In this document: positions 18,704-29,869 of the stretch, piece after piece
Layout: each line of letters opens with the position of its first letter
Numbering within the stretch: the stretch's first letter is position 1
Source of the DNA: Triparma columacea
Taxonomy: Eukaryota; Sar; Bolidophyceae; Parmales; Triparmaceae
NCBI GenBank assembly: GCA_030267965.1
Contig: BRYA01000487.1
Span: 1-45,879, forward strand
DNA length: 45,879 nt
Reading direction: 5' to 3'
Notes under the pieces: model-generated
Database searches by the model: none
What the model saw: only the letters and a program-made list of their open reading frames with translations
What the model was told of the DNA's origin: nothing
Translations under genes and position numbers: made by a program

Positions 18704-21700
18704 TCACTCCCCACCACCCAAAGTGCTCTTCCTTTCAACCCCACTCCTTCTTCTCATGACGGCTCTCTCATCTCCCCCCGCAGCGCCGACCAACTTCCCC
18801 AGCTCCACCACGCCCACCTCGAATTTCAAGTTAAAGATGCTACCGCTAACTTTCGAGAAGTTCGCGTAGTCTTTTATCAGCGCCTTCCCTAGCTCTCCCC
18901 AAACCAGATCCAGTCCCCCACTCTCCTCGCACATGTGCTTTTCCATCCTCTTCCTGATATCCCCCACTTTCTCCTTCACCTCCACTCCCCCCGCCTCCTT
19001 ACCCAGGGTACGAGAGAACGAGGCCCTCGGGCAATGTATCAGCACGTCGTCGTCCCCCACATCTTTCCTGATCCTGGAAATGTTTGCAAACAGGGTGTAA
19101 AGGCCCTTGAACTCCCTCTTTATCATCCACTTCACGTACTTGTCACAGCTCCTCTTAAACATAACCTTGGCCTCTTGCAGCAGTTCGTCGAAACAGGTTC
19201 CCAGCCCATCGTCCCTCCTCTTCCCAATTGCCTTCATGAAGAAATTGCAGTTCTCCAGCACAACCACGTGGCACGCGTACTGCTTGTCAGTCCCATCTCT
19301 CTCCACGACGGATTTCAATGACGAGAAAAGGGCGCCAGCGATCTTTGCTATGCTCCCGGTTATGGCCTCTGACCCCTTTCCGCTCTCACCGACGTTGGAA
19401 AGCACCCTATCGACAAACGTGGGGAACTTTGCAAAGCTGCTAAACACCCCGGCCCTCTTCCCGTTGTACGGGATCCCATGACACTCCCCTATCCATGCGA
19501 TCTGGTCTTCTACCCAGGCCTCCCAAACCTTATCCGTCCCTTCCTTCATCTTGGTCAGGATCTCCATGGCGTACCTTTCTCCCCCCTCCTTCCCCAACGT
19601 CGACAATGCCTCCTCAATCTTTAGGCTTCCCACGAGATTACTAAGCACATCTACCCCCCCGACCCCTGCAAGGATATTGAGCCCCTCCTCTACGAATTTG
19701 GCCCCTACCTGGATGCACCCGCAAACGCTTTCAATCTTCCTCTTTCTCACAGCTTCGTTGTCCCCTTCCTCCTCATCGAGACCAAACAAAGACGACACGA
19801 AGTACCCCTCCCTGGCAACCATGGGGACAAAGTCAGAGAGCGCCTCCTCTAGCAACGTCCCAAGCGATGATATCTGCGGGGTATTGAGTTAGGTACATTT
19901 GGGCCAACCTCCTTTTCCTGGAAGCAAACCAAGACCACCCCGCGCTGCCTCACCTTACTGTCCTTATCATCACTCCCGATCCCTCCCCTCCCCCCCCCGC
20001 CCCTCAAAATAGCAACCTCATAGTCTTTCAGTCCCATCCCCCCCCCAAAGAACCCCCCACCCCACCCCTCCCCCCCCACGGGCTCTAGCCCCTCCCCCTC
20101 CCCCACGTCCCTTAACTTTTGAAAGTACTCCTCCGCGAGCTTCCTATTAAAGACCCCCTTTCCCACAGCGTCAGCGTATCCCCTCCTCAGACTGACGACC
20201 TTCTCCGGCTTGAGGCTACCCAAGGTTTCGACAAGAGGTTGAAACTCCATGATGAGGGTCTGGAACCTCCTTTGCGTGTTTCTGATCCTCAAGGCGACCC
20301 CCGACTTGCTGCTATCATGCCCGCAGCCCTCAATGACGTACAGTCCCTGAGCCATGTCCTCGCCAAGCTCGGCGAACATATTGAGGAGGGCGTCTCCCAA
20401 GTTCTGGCAGAACGTGTTGCTGATGACGAGGAGCGTTTCGACCCTCTGATTGACAGCAGCCAGGTGCACTCCACCCCCCTCCGCCGCTCTGTCCAGCGCC
20501 GCCCGGAGGGCCTGTCCTGCCTTGTGCGTGATATCAATGGCATCGCCGTCTATCTGATCGATCTGTATCCTCTCCCTCCCATCTCTTATCCCCAGGGTCC
20601 CCAGCGGGTCCCTCAGCACCTTCTCCAGCTCCCCATCTATGCTGAGTCCGTTCAAGAGCCTGTCCATCTCCTTCGCGAGGGCACCGTAGCTCCTCCACGT
20701 CTGTTCCAACGCGTTGTTCTCGTTCTCGATTTCCCTGCAGTCTACCGTGAGAGGTTTGATGGCGAGGTTTCTGAGCAAAGGGGGGGGCGGGGAGGGGGGG
20801 GGTCAGTTGCAGTCTTTTTGGCAGGCGCACCTCCTTACTCACCTTTCCGTCAGCCACTCCTCCATCTTCTCGAGCTCCTCGTCCAGTTCCGTTAGCGTCT
20901 TCACAAGCGACCCCAAACTCTCCTTCCTCCCCTCTTTCTCATTTTCTCCTCCTCCCCCCCCCTTACCCTCCCCTCTCTCGTCTTCCCATTCGATGAGCTG
21001 CTCACAACAGTCCACCTCCAGTGCCTCTAGCTTTTCCTGGAGCATTACCTTCAGGCCGTCCAGGTCAGTGCCGGCCCAAGGAAGCGAGTTGAGGACTGCT
21101 TCGGCATCCATCTCCTCCTGCCTGTCCGAAAACAAATTCACCGCCCTCTTCTTGCTGGGGGAGAGGCTAGTGGCTCCTGGCGAACCTCCCGCCTTGAACA
21201 CAGGGACCCCGCCGTGGGATCCGGAGGCGGAGCCGCCGGGGGGACCGTGTAGCACGTCCTCCTCGAGCTGGTCGATCAACTCGCACAGGGCGTTATTGTC
21301 TGCGAGAAACCCATGAACGGAGGACAGGAACTCGAGCTCTTCACTCTCGATCCCGTCGACGAGGAGCGTCTTCTTAAACAGGTACTTCTGGAGCTGCATT
21401 AAATTCCAGACCACCGCCTCCCTCGTGTCGTAACCGTTGTCGTTCTCCCCTGCGAACATCTGCGGAGTCGCCGAAAGCTCCACCGCTGTGCCGTCGTCGA
21501 ACTTGAGCTCCAGGTTCCCCCCAACCCTGCTTGCCCCTACGTCCCCCCCTGGGCATACTACCTTCCGGAGGCCCTGAAGAGGGAGCTTGTGCCTGCGAAG
21601 AGCGGTAATTGACGAAGCGAGTCAAGAAATTCATTGCGTTAATGGATTAGAATTGCGCGTCTGGCTTCGCTCGTCGCTTTGATTTTGCCGCCCCCCCTTC

Positions 21701-22295
21701 TCACCTAATCTCCACGTCTGCCCCCCCCGCACCCTCTTGCCCCTGCTCAGCTGGAAGCACCACAACGTACAAGACGTAGACCTCCTCAGCACCCCTGACG
21801 ACGCCGAGATATCTCTCCTTGCCCTCCTTCCAGAACGCGTAGGCGTTGTAAAGGCCGGCAGACTCGCCGCCGTTATACGAGTGGTCAGGCTTATGGATCC
21901 TGCTCACGAAGAGGCAGGAGTATTCTAACCCACGACACCAGGAAGGGAGTTAGACAGGTTCGAATGAGTAAGAAGTGTGCATCTTTTCGGAGCACACCCG
22001 CACGCTTGCTCTTACCTGCATCCTTGTCCACCTTATCGTCAGGTTCCACCTTGTCATCCTTCATACACGACAGACACATTGCTGTGGCAACTGCCTCCTT
22101 CTTCTTCAGGCTATCTACTATCCCATTGTTGTTGCTGTTGCCACCCGACGACGTTGCGTTGTCAATGTTGTCATCTCCACCCCCCCCGCCCCCAGAGGAA
22201 TCATACTTTGATGCTTTTCTAATTGATTTCGTCGTAGAATTCAAAAATGCGACAATTGAGGATTTACGACGATGCCTAACTGGCGTTGACGACAT
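18704..22295 (-). CDS. SEC3: Exocyst complex subunit Sec3 (EXOC1-like), 5 exons, 1078 aa
   Basis: Exons: 22295-22016, 21924-21705, 21592-20843, 20770-19954, 19873-18704; GT-AG, phases 1, 2, 2, 0, exactly 1079 codons. After a Ser/Gly/Asn-rich head (residues 1-93) comes the Sec3 N-terminal PH-like lipid-binding fold (YSCLFVSRIHKP, RYLGVVRGAEEVYVLYVVV, then LELKFDDG). A coiled-coil region follows (LDEELEKMEEWLTE; IENENNALEQTWRSYGALAK). The long C-terminal helical region matches Sec3 in length and character. Exocyst tethers secretory vesicles to the plasma membrane, and the PH-like fold binds PI(4,5)P2 in the known proteins. The length is within the usual range. The middle (about 20050-20110 and 20940-20990) has Gly-rich insertions from poly-C runs in the DNA. 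Confidence 0.82.
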
Positions 22296-22641
22296 TAATG
22301 CGTTCCAAGAAGTCTTGTGAGGGGAGAAAAGAAAGCTCTCAATAAAGATTGGAATCCTTGTGGAGCTGACAGATGGTCTTACAAAGGCGCCCTTCACAAA
22401 CGGAAGAGAGGAAAGGGTTCACTTCGATATCAAAGGCGAATTAGCAGGACGGAGAACCCACTGACGTTGTATCAGCTGATTATTTAGTTTTTTAGTTTTT
22501 TGCTGAATCCGGGTGCAAATCGGAGATTTCACAGTTTCACACTATCAACAAGAGGAGCAAAAATACGTCACGCATCACTACCGCGATGTATGACTCTAAG
22601 GCTGCGAGGCCGCCGTATTTTTCCAAGTAAAAAAATTCGCT
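22296..22641. other. Intergenic region
   Basis: About 346 bases between the Sec3 start and the 3' end of the prolyl-hydroxylase/TPR gene, both on the minus strand. It is moderately A+T-rich near 22480-22510 and contains no supported gene or repeat. Confidence 0.5.
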
Positions 22642-24735
22642 TCAACCATTAGCCCCGCCATTAGCCCTGCCCCCCCCCAATGCCAAAACCTTCGCCTTAA
22701 TCCTCTTGATCTCCTCTTCGTCTCCTCCCATCATGTCCAAGATCCTCCCCAGCCCCATCCAACTCATTGCCTCCTCTGGGAAGTCCTTCGTTAGCGTCCT
22801 AAAAACAGCCTCTGCCTCCTCCATCTTTCCCTCTCCAACCAAAACTTGTCCCAGCATGGTCTGCATCTTCATCACCAGCCCCTTCCCCATCTCCAAGTAC
22901 TTAACAACCTCCTCCCCCCCTCCCCCCTGCTTCAACCCCCCAACAAGCTCCTTCAACCTCCCCATTCCCTCCCTCAGCGTCGTCTCGGCACTCTCCAAGT
23001 CACCCCCCACTGCCATCTTGTTCGCCCTCATGTTCTCAACCATCCCCAGATTAACCCCTGCCTTCATCTTGACCAGAAAGTCCCCTCCCTTCCCCGCTTG
23101 CATAAATTTCTCTGCCGCCCCGTCTAGTTCCCCAGCTTCCGCCAAGCTCGTCCCCCAGTTAAGCCACGCGGGTCCATAGTCTTCCTTCACGCTCACGCAC
23201 TTTCCGTAGTACTCCCTCTCCATTTTAGCGTCCCCCATCTCCCCGAATTTCAGCGCGAGATTATAAAGCAGCTCGTGGTCGTCCGCGTTGATGGCTGCGC
23301 TTTTCATGTACGCCTCCCTGCTCTCTTCTTCCCTGTCTCCCATTTCGCTTAGCAGTACCCCCAGGCTGAACAGGGCGTCCGAGTCGTTTGGGATAAGGTC
23401 GAGGGCGCCCCGAAGGACGGTCTCGGAGGAAGAGAGGTCCCCGAGGGTCATGTGTAACTCAGAGAGATCCTTCATGCACGTGCAACATTTAGGTGAGAGA
23501 GCAAGGGCCCAAGTGAAGCTGAAGGCTAGGTTAGACAATTGGGAACAAAACGACAATAGCACCCTCTCCAGGAATTCACCATCTCTATGCTCACCATTTC
23601 TTCGCCTCCTCCAATTTACCTTCTCTCCTAAATGTCGCACCTCGGTTCTTGAGTCTCCTCACATGTTCCACCCTGTCCTCGATCAGCAGAAATCCCCCCA
23701 GTATGAACCTCACACCCTCCGTTACTTTGCTCCCCCCGTGCCTCACACTCCCCGGCCTGAACGTAGCTCCCCCTACCTCCATGTCGATTGTCTTGTTTAA
23801 GCCAAGGTGCTCAAAGAAAGTCCCACCGCCTACGTAGTCGGACATTGGGGAGAGTGCAAGAGTCATGGCGAGAATACCGTTGTCGACGTGTATGTCTGTA
23901 CGTGGGTGTGAGGAGTTGTAACGTAGGAGGGCGACTGAGTGGGCACGAAGGACTGCGGGCGACTTCACTATCTCCGGGAAGAGGGCGGCGATCTCTGGGA
24001 ATATTACGGACTCGAGCTTGGAATTGAACCAGGAACGCGTGAGGGGGAGGTTGGAGAGCCAGTCGCCGCCAAGCTTGTACTTGCCACTTATGTACTCGCC
24101 GTTTAAGACACCCTCGGACTCGGCGATCTTTATTATGGAGGAGGCCTCTTCTGGGGAGATGAGGGGGGTAGATCGGGAGGTCACCTTAATGAGATCAAGC
24201 GGAAACTGGGAAAGAGGGAAGTATTAGTCGCCGCTTTACACTTTACCGCGTCACTCTACGAACTACTACACACCTTGAACTCATTCGCAAAATCCTCAGG
24301 AGGCACTGAGCCCATGCTGTAGCTGGTGTAGGACAGATTTTGGGTTCCGGTCCAAACGCCGTTCTTGTCACCGCAGTAGAAGTTCTCGCACGACTTCTTG
24401 CAATCCTCCTTGTGCTCTTTCTCATTCAACTCGAGAGCCTCCTTGAACTCAGATCCAAATTTTAACAGTAGGCCATCGATATCAACCTCCTGCACACATG
24501 TTGCCTTTATCTCATCACAACCATCACTTCCTCCCCTAAACTTCATCACAGGAGGGCTGTATAGGAAGGTTGAAGGGTGTGTCAGGCTGTCATCTCGCTC
24601 ATCTGACCATCTTTGCCACCTTCTGAACCGCTGTTGCCGTTGGAAAATATCGTCTCCTTGCTCGCTGTCGTAAGTATTGACTACTTCCAGAAAAAAGAAA
24701 GCTAGAAAAATAGCGGAGACGTGCAGAAATGTCAT
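22642..24735 (-). CDS. Secretory prolyl-4-hydroxylase-like 2OG-Fe(II) oxygenase with C-terminal TPRs, 3 exons, 649 aa
   Basis: Exons: 24735-24274, 24205-23595, 23518-22642; phases 0 and 2, exactly 650 codons. The N-terminus MTFLHVSAIFLAFFFLEVV is a signal peptide. A cysteine-containing region follows (ATCVQEVDID; CKKSCENFYCG). Exon 2 is a P4H catalytic domain: iron ligands His260 and Asp262 (DIHVDN) and His310 (RHGG), with Arg320 (VRF) for 2-oxoglutarate, plus GGGTFFE. From about residue 343 there are TPR-like repeats (FRREGKLEEAKKW, then ALALSPKC; LFSLGVLLSEMGD; WLNWGTSLAEAGELDGAAEKF). The split TPR joins perfectly across the second junction, which supports the model. It probably hydroxylates prolines of ER or cell-wall proteins. 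Animal P4H alpha subunits also have a TPR-type domain, but N-terminal to the catalytic domain; here it is C-terminal. Confidence 0.88.
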
Positions 24736-25002
24736 GAAAGAAAAGCAAAAATTGACCCTCTGAAATTCCCCGCTTTAGCAAGTAAGCCGATCAAATTTTC
24801 TGCACTCCTAACCGCCTAACGAATCCAACTGGTTGATACGGGCTTGATAGCGTGACGAAATATCAGTCTGGAAAACAAAAACCAAACAAACTTTGTTTGG
24901 TGGTGAAAGGTGTGCCTAATTTGTGAGCTTAAAGGGGAACAAACGCGTATAGGTTGCAACCACGCCATCACTCATTAATATATACCACCAACAGGCGCCA
25001 AC

Positions 25003-25836
25003 ATGTCAGGCTTCGACTATTCAAAGTGGGATAACTTGGATTGCAGCGACAGTGAAAGTGAGGGAGAGAATGATGGAGGCCCTCAGGTGACCAGGCTAGA
25101 CGAGTCCAGTTCCGTGACCTTTGGAGGTGGAGGTGACAGCATAACCGTTGCGCAATCTCCCTCTGTTCCTTCTTCTTCTCCATCTCCTGCCTCCACTTCT
25201 TTCCCCACACCTACCCCTACCCCATCTCCAGCCGCTGCGGCTTCCAAACCGTCCACGACGAACGGATCCAGCTTCACGTACAACTGGGCCGAGTCCGATG
25301 GCACGCAGTCTCCCCTCCACTGGTCCCAAACCAGGGACGAGGTGGTGCTGAACCTTGGCCTTCCAAGTGGCGTAAAGTCCAACCAAATTACCGTCTGCGG
25401 TACCTTCCTCCGCTGGAACGAGAGACAGACAGCAGTTGGTACGACCAAGAGTAGCATCGAGGTGAAGGTATCCCTCCCCGACCGGCCCCACGACCTGCTT
25501 CTGCAGCACAGGTTAGCCCACAGTGTGTTCCTGGGGGAGGAGGACGACGACCCCAACGTTGAGCTCATCACGCCGGACTGGGAGATCGTCGCAGCGGGGG
25601 GGACGAGATACCTGAGGGTTGTGCTGGGGAAAGCCGTGCCGATGGCCGGAGTGTCAGTGTGGTGGAGCAGGCTTTTCGAGAAGGGCTCGTGCGATGGGGA
25701 GAGGGAGGACGTTGATGTGGAGACGATGGAGGGGAGGGGGAACAGGAAGAAGGGAGAGAAGGCGGCGACGATGAAGGAGGCCTGGGACGAGGCGCACAAG
25801 ATGTTCGTCGAGAAGATGAAGCAGAAACAGAAGTAA
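25003..25836 (+). CDS. CS (p23/NudC-like) domain protein, 277 aa
   Basis: Single exon starting MSGFDYSKWDNL, followed by an acidic DSESEGEN stretch and a Ser/Pro/Ala-rich linker (about residues 50-85). A CS-type beta-sandwich follows: PLHWSQTRDEVVLNLGLP, then IEVKVSLPD, and the terminal WWSRLFEKG typical of NudC/p23-like proteins. The C-terminus is basic and helical (MKEAWDEAHKMFVEKMKQK). CS proteins are usually cytosolic co-chaperones working with HSP90 or HSP70; the client here is unknown. A TAATATATA element about 30 bases before the ATG (24974) may be its TATA box. Confidence 0.82.
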   Translation: MSGFDYSKWDNLDCSDSESEGENDGGPQVTRLDESSSVTFGGGGDSITVAQSPSVPSSSPSPASTSFPTPTPTPSPAAAASKPSTTNGSSFTYNWAESDGTQSPLHWSQTRDEVVLNLGLPSGVKSNQITVCGTFLRWNERQTAVGTTKSSIEVKVSLPDRPHDLLLQHRLAHSVFLGEEDDDPNVELITPDWEIVAAGGTRYLRVVLGKAVPMAGVSVWWSRLFEKGSCDGEREDVDVETMEGRGNRKKGEKAATMKEAWDEAHKMFVEKMKQKQK

Positions 25837-25926
25837 TAGCGCCTAGCACTCATAAAATAAATTTCGAGCCATTCAGCCCCCCCCCCCTTCTCCCTCCTTA
25901 ACCTTGTCTCCCCCTCCTTATATTCG

Positions 25927-27647
25927 TTAATAGGGTGTGACGGCAAAATTTTGCCTCTCCTCATCCTCCCCCCCATGTTCGCTTCCTACCCCCACAAGTT
26001 CCATCTTATCAGACTCGTCGACTTCCGCGATCCGCTCCGCGAACTGTCTCCCAGTAATAATAACGCTAAGCATGAACGCCATCGTGAAGAGCATCGAGAA
26101 GCTCATGGCCGCTACTCCTGGGACGAACCTCTCGCAGTAGCTGGAGTAAACCAAGTCCTGAATGTGGGGGTTAAGCATCTCGCAGCTCGCGTCTGAGACC
26201 ACTCCGGGTATGATCGCTCGGGACTCGTCGATAGCGGCGACGAGGGCGTCGTAGTAATCGTTCCCCGCCTGGGGGCATATGGAGACCTGGGTATGATGCA
26301 GCTGTTCCTTGAACGTGACGAGGGCGGCGTCGGCCTCTGCGAGCTTCTCCTCCATGGGGTTCACGCCCTCGCAGAGGGTGTAGTACTTAGTGATCTCCAC
26401 CTGCGTCTCCGTGCCGTAAGCGCTGGCCAGCGACACCATGTTCTTGTTGGGGGAGATGCAGAAGTCGCTGAAGAAGATGCCGAAGCCGAGCTCCGCGGCG
26501 GCGAAGAATCCAAGGAGGACAACGGTCACGAATCCTGACACGTTAGAGATGTAGATGAGGTGACGGCAAGAGCAGGCGTTCTTGCGGAAGCTAGTCGAGC
26601 ACCCGAGCGTCGTTAGGAACATGTTGTTGAAGACGAAGATGAGAGGAACGGCTAGTGCGGGAGCTCCGTAAAGTCCATATTCTTGGAATAGTTCGTTGAT
26701 TCCGTCAAGGAAAGGAGGGAGAGCCCTGGCCTCGTCCGTGAAAGCCGTGACCGCCTCAGAGTATACTTCAATGTCCTCCTCCATAGTTTCAGCGATTGGG
26801 CAAACGGTGACGTAATCGGCGAAACTACGAAGGGCGAAGGGGAAACGAGCGTTCGATGGGTAAGGACTCCGGGTGCGGTCAAAGGTGTTATCAGGATAAG
26901 GGGCCTTACCTCGCTTTCAGGAGGTCCGTCTGGTCGCCTAGTTCGGCCCCGTCGTCGGCGAGGTCATCGAGTGAGCCGACGAGGCTGTCGAAGAAACCTT
27001 GCGCGAGGTGGAGGCCGTTGAAAACAGAGTAACCACCAACGCCTGAGGAGGCGGCAAAGATGAAGAGGAGGACGAGGAGGATTATTAGAGGGGTACGCTT
27101 CGTTACCTTATCCGCCTTCTACGGAGGGGGGGAGGGGGGGAGGGGGGTGGGCGACAAGCGGTGGGCAGTCGTTAGAGGTGATGTAAAAATAGCAGACAAT
27201 AAAAATGGAGCGTCCCAGGGTTAGGGTTAAGCATTACTCCAGCTTCTCCCGGCCATTACTCCACCTTCTCACCTCCTCCTTCCCCCTACCGTTGCACTTG
27301 CAGCAGCAGCATACACCGTAGAAGAAAGAAACCGCCGCGAAGACCACGGCCACCGCTAGCACGATGCTCGGGTAGAATCCCACCCCCGCCATGTAGCTCT
27401 TAGGGATTGGATGGAACTCTTTAGGGAAGGAGGAAGGTACTGAGGAGAAGGTTAACCAGCTGAAACGGGGGAGGGAGTGAAGCTCGATTATAGGACAGTA
27501 GGTGGACTCTATGCCTGTTTCCGAGCAGGGAACATCTGTAGGGGGGTTGGAAAAAAAGGTTAGGGGTTGAGGGTAGGCCGGGGCGTGTCAAAATCGCGGC
27601 GAGGGGAAGGACTTACAAACTTCAGGGTGGTATTCGTCTTCGCCCAT
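25927..27647 (-). CDS. Five-TM tweety/prominin-like membrane protein, 4 exons, 466 aa
   Basis: Exons: 27647-27617, 27535-27273, 27118-26910, 26824-25927; GT-AG, phases 1, 0, 2, exactly 467 codons. Predicted TM helices lie at about 64-85, 107-128, 219-241, 257-286 and 404-426, with two large loops (129-218 and 287-403) on the same side and a short acidic tail. A cysteine cluster CCCCKC directly follows TM1. This five-TM, two-ectoloop plan with Cys-rich first inner loop is that of the tweety and prominin families. Loop sizes near 90 and 117 residues are nearer tweety. The loops contain several Cys that could pair (FCISPN; YTLCEG; SICPQ; ASCEML; SYCERF). The match is by topology and motif, not strong sequence identity. 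Function (membrane curvature, lipid or ion handling) is inference. Confidence 0.72.
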
Positions 27648-27752
27648 GCTGTCCTTGAGAGTTTTTGATAGGGGAGGCTTGACCCCGACTTTTTGGATCG
27701 CAAGATTTTAGGAACCCTATTCTGAAGGATGTGAAAAAAACATTCTTTTCCT

Positions 27753-29757
27753 CTACAATGTCGTGTTAGGTGTTCTCCCCATAGCGAACCCCATTTCTAT
27801 CCCCCCCCCATCTAAATTAAACTCGTTAATTTCCCTCCGTCTACTTTCCAAAATAGCCCTCTCAAGTTGGTCTCTCCTCCCCAAATCCCTGCAGTACGCG
27901 TGTGCCCTATAGAAGCACGCCGCCCATACTCCCAGCGTAAGGAACGACGCGAACAGAGCAGAGTAGAAAACGTCCTTCTCATCGCTGCTCATATCCCCGT
28001 ATCCTCCTCCATCATTCGCCGCGTCACCGCTGTCTGATATATCACCATTCCCCCCCCCCCCATCGTACCCCCCTCCACCCCTCAGTCTCCCGAAAGTCTT
28101 GTAGTAGCTGAATGATATCCACGCTGTCCCCACAATAATTAGTCCCTTAAAGTACCTTCTCGCCGTCCTGGCGCTCTCATCTTGCGTAGCTTTTAGTCCA
28201 GTCATACCTACCCATGTACCTAGTAAGCTTATCCCGAGGTCCACGTAATCGCTACCCGTCCAATCCCTCTTTACGTACGCCGGTGAACCCTCGTCACCAT
28301 CGTCAGGTGGTCCATGGCAATTAACCGGGTCATCACAATCTAACCCATTCCCATACCCTCCCCCCCAGTTAGGGTTAGGTTCAGACTGCAGACCCGCGAG
28401 GACTGTGAAGAGGGTTAAGAGCTGCATGAGAGATACGAGAACGAGGAGCGCGCAGAGCATTTTAACACGACGACGGTTCTCGGATGCTCCTGTCCAATCG
28501 TTTGCTAGACTTCGCATTTCTGAATCCGTTATTGGGGGGGTTGCTGATGGAACGTTATCAACGTCGGAAGGGAGGGAAGTTGAGGGGGGAGGGAGGCCGT
28601 TTATTGTACGACGGATGGAATCGGCTACGGTTGAATCTGAGATTAGGATACGGGGGATGTGGGCGGAGGTTGGGGAAGACTGGGGGGAGGGAGAAACTAA
28701 TGGAGATGAACCGAGGTCGGTGGTGGCGATACCTTGATCGTCGTCGTTCGTGGTCTGGAGACAATATATGGGAGAATGGGAGCGAGGGGGAATGGGGGGG
28801 GGGGGGGGGGAGGGGAGGTGCCGAGGGAGTTGAGTGTAAGTTTGGAGGTGCAGAGGGGTTGAGTGTAAGTTTGGAGGTGCCGAGGGGTGGAGTGTAAGTT
28901 CGGAGGTGCAGAGGGGTTGAGTGTAAGTTCGGAGGTGCAGAGGGGTTGAGTGTAAGTTTTCCCTCGCGTGTGTCGCCCCTCCATTTCACGTCGCCCCTCC
29001 CTTCCCCTTGTTGTGTTCTCCGAATTCCTTCTTTTCTCATCCTCACCTCAACAATGGGTCTTGGAAACAAGTGAACCGTAACCTCCGTCCCTCCCTCCAT
29101 CCCCAGTTCCCCTAGCGTGACCGTCCCTACATTCAAAGGTCGGCCCATGTATATAAGCCGCTGCTGGGGGGGAGGGACTGAGTGGATGGGGTAGGAGGAC
29201 GTCTTGAGGGCGTGGATGGTTGTGGTGGGGGTAGCGGTGAGGCTGAATTTTCTGCCTGTCATGTCCATGATGTTTATTCTAATTGTTGTTGTTGATTGTG
29301 GTGTTGTTGTTGAGGGTGGTGTTGTTGTTGAGTGTGTTATTCCCATTAGTCTATCATTCCATTGTCTTATTTCTTCTTGTTCTTGTTCTTGTTGGTGTGA
29401 GTGTTGTTGTTGTTGTCTATCTCGTTGTTGTCCATCTCGTTGTTGTTGTCCATCTCGTTGTTGTTGTTCATTCTGTTGTTCATTCTGACTTAGAGGTTGA
29501 AATGATATTGGATTGTTTGGTGTTGACGTTCCTATGTTATCATAATGATTATAACGAGGACTATAACGAGGATTAGGCCGATTATTAGCCGTAGATTGAC
29601 TCATAGATTGGCTATAAAATGAAGAAGGAGACGAAGAAGGTGCAGAGTTTGTTGAATTTATTGATTCAGCAACCACATTTGATACATTATTTATATGATC
29701 ATCGGATAAAAGATCCTCAGATGAAGATGACGTTGGAAGTATGTCAGGTATAGTCAT
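27753..29757 (-). CDS. Ubiquitin-like domain protein with four TM helices, 2 exons, 545 aa
   Basis: Exons 29757-29047 and 28679-27753; donor GAG before GTGAGG, acceptor CCCCCCAG, both phase 0, exactly 546 codons. The start MTIPDILPT leads into Ser/Asn-rich sequence and a Gln-rich tract (about residues 90-130). A ubiquitin-like fold spans about 158-232 (IRINIMDMTGRKFSL; QQRLIYMGRPL; LGELGMEGGTEVTVHL). Exon 2 begins with a linker, then TM helices at about 310-334, 381-399, 414-430 and 474-494, with Gly/Asp-rich loops. UBL plus C-terminal TM helices is the layout of ER quality-control ligase components (TMUB, Dsc3-like), so an ERAD role is a reasonable inference. The two halves look like separate genes unless the 367-base intron is removed. 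That intron carries a minisatellite. Confidence 0.82.
28813..28962. repeat. 29-base minisatellite in the UBL-TM gene intron
   Basis: About five copies of a 29-base unit beginning GGAGGTGCAGAGGGGTTGAG, with C/G and T/C variants, sit inside the intron (28680-29046). It is preceded by a long G run (about 28793-28812). The unit contains GTAAGT on the plus strand only, so it does not add minus-strand donors. Confidence 0.9.
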
Positions 29758-29869
29758 AAATTGGACAACAAAAAGGAAAACCAAAATGGACAGAGGAGAT
29801 CCCTGCCCTGCTGTTTTCACGGAATCTGGAGTCACCTGTTTGCTGAATTCTGCTACAAGAGAGAGAATC

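Noticed and set aside
20119..20895. 258-codon plus-strand ORF opposite Sec3
   Set aside because: It is antisense to the large Sec3 exon; the minus-strand reading has the expected Sec3 features and exact splice phases.
25083..25976. 297-codon minus-strand ORF opposite the CS-domain gene
   Set aside because: Antisense shadow of a gene with clear CS-domain motifs; no domain of its own.
29741..29869. Upstream start (MSGIVINWTTK) for the first LRR gene
   Set aside because: It would overlap the divergent UBL-TM gene start at 29757, and the paralogue begins at the position matching 29870.
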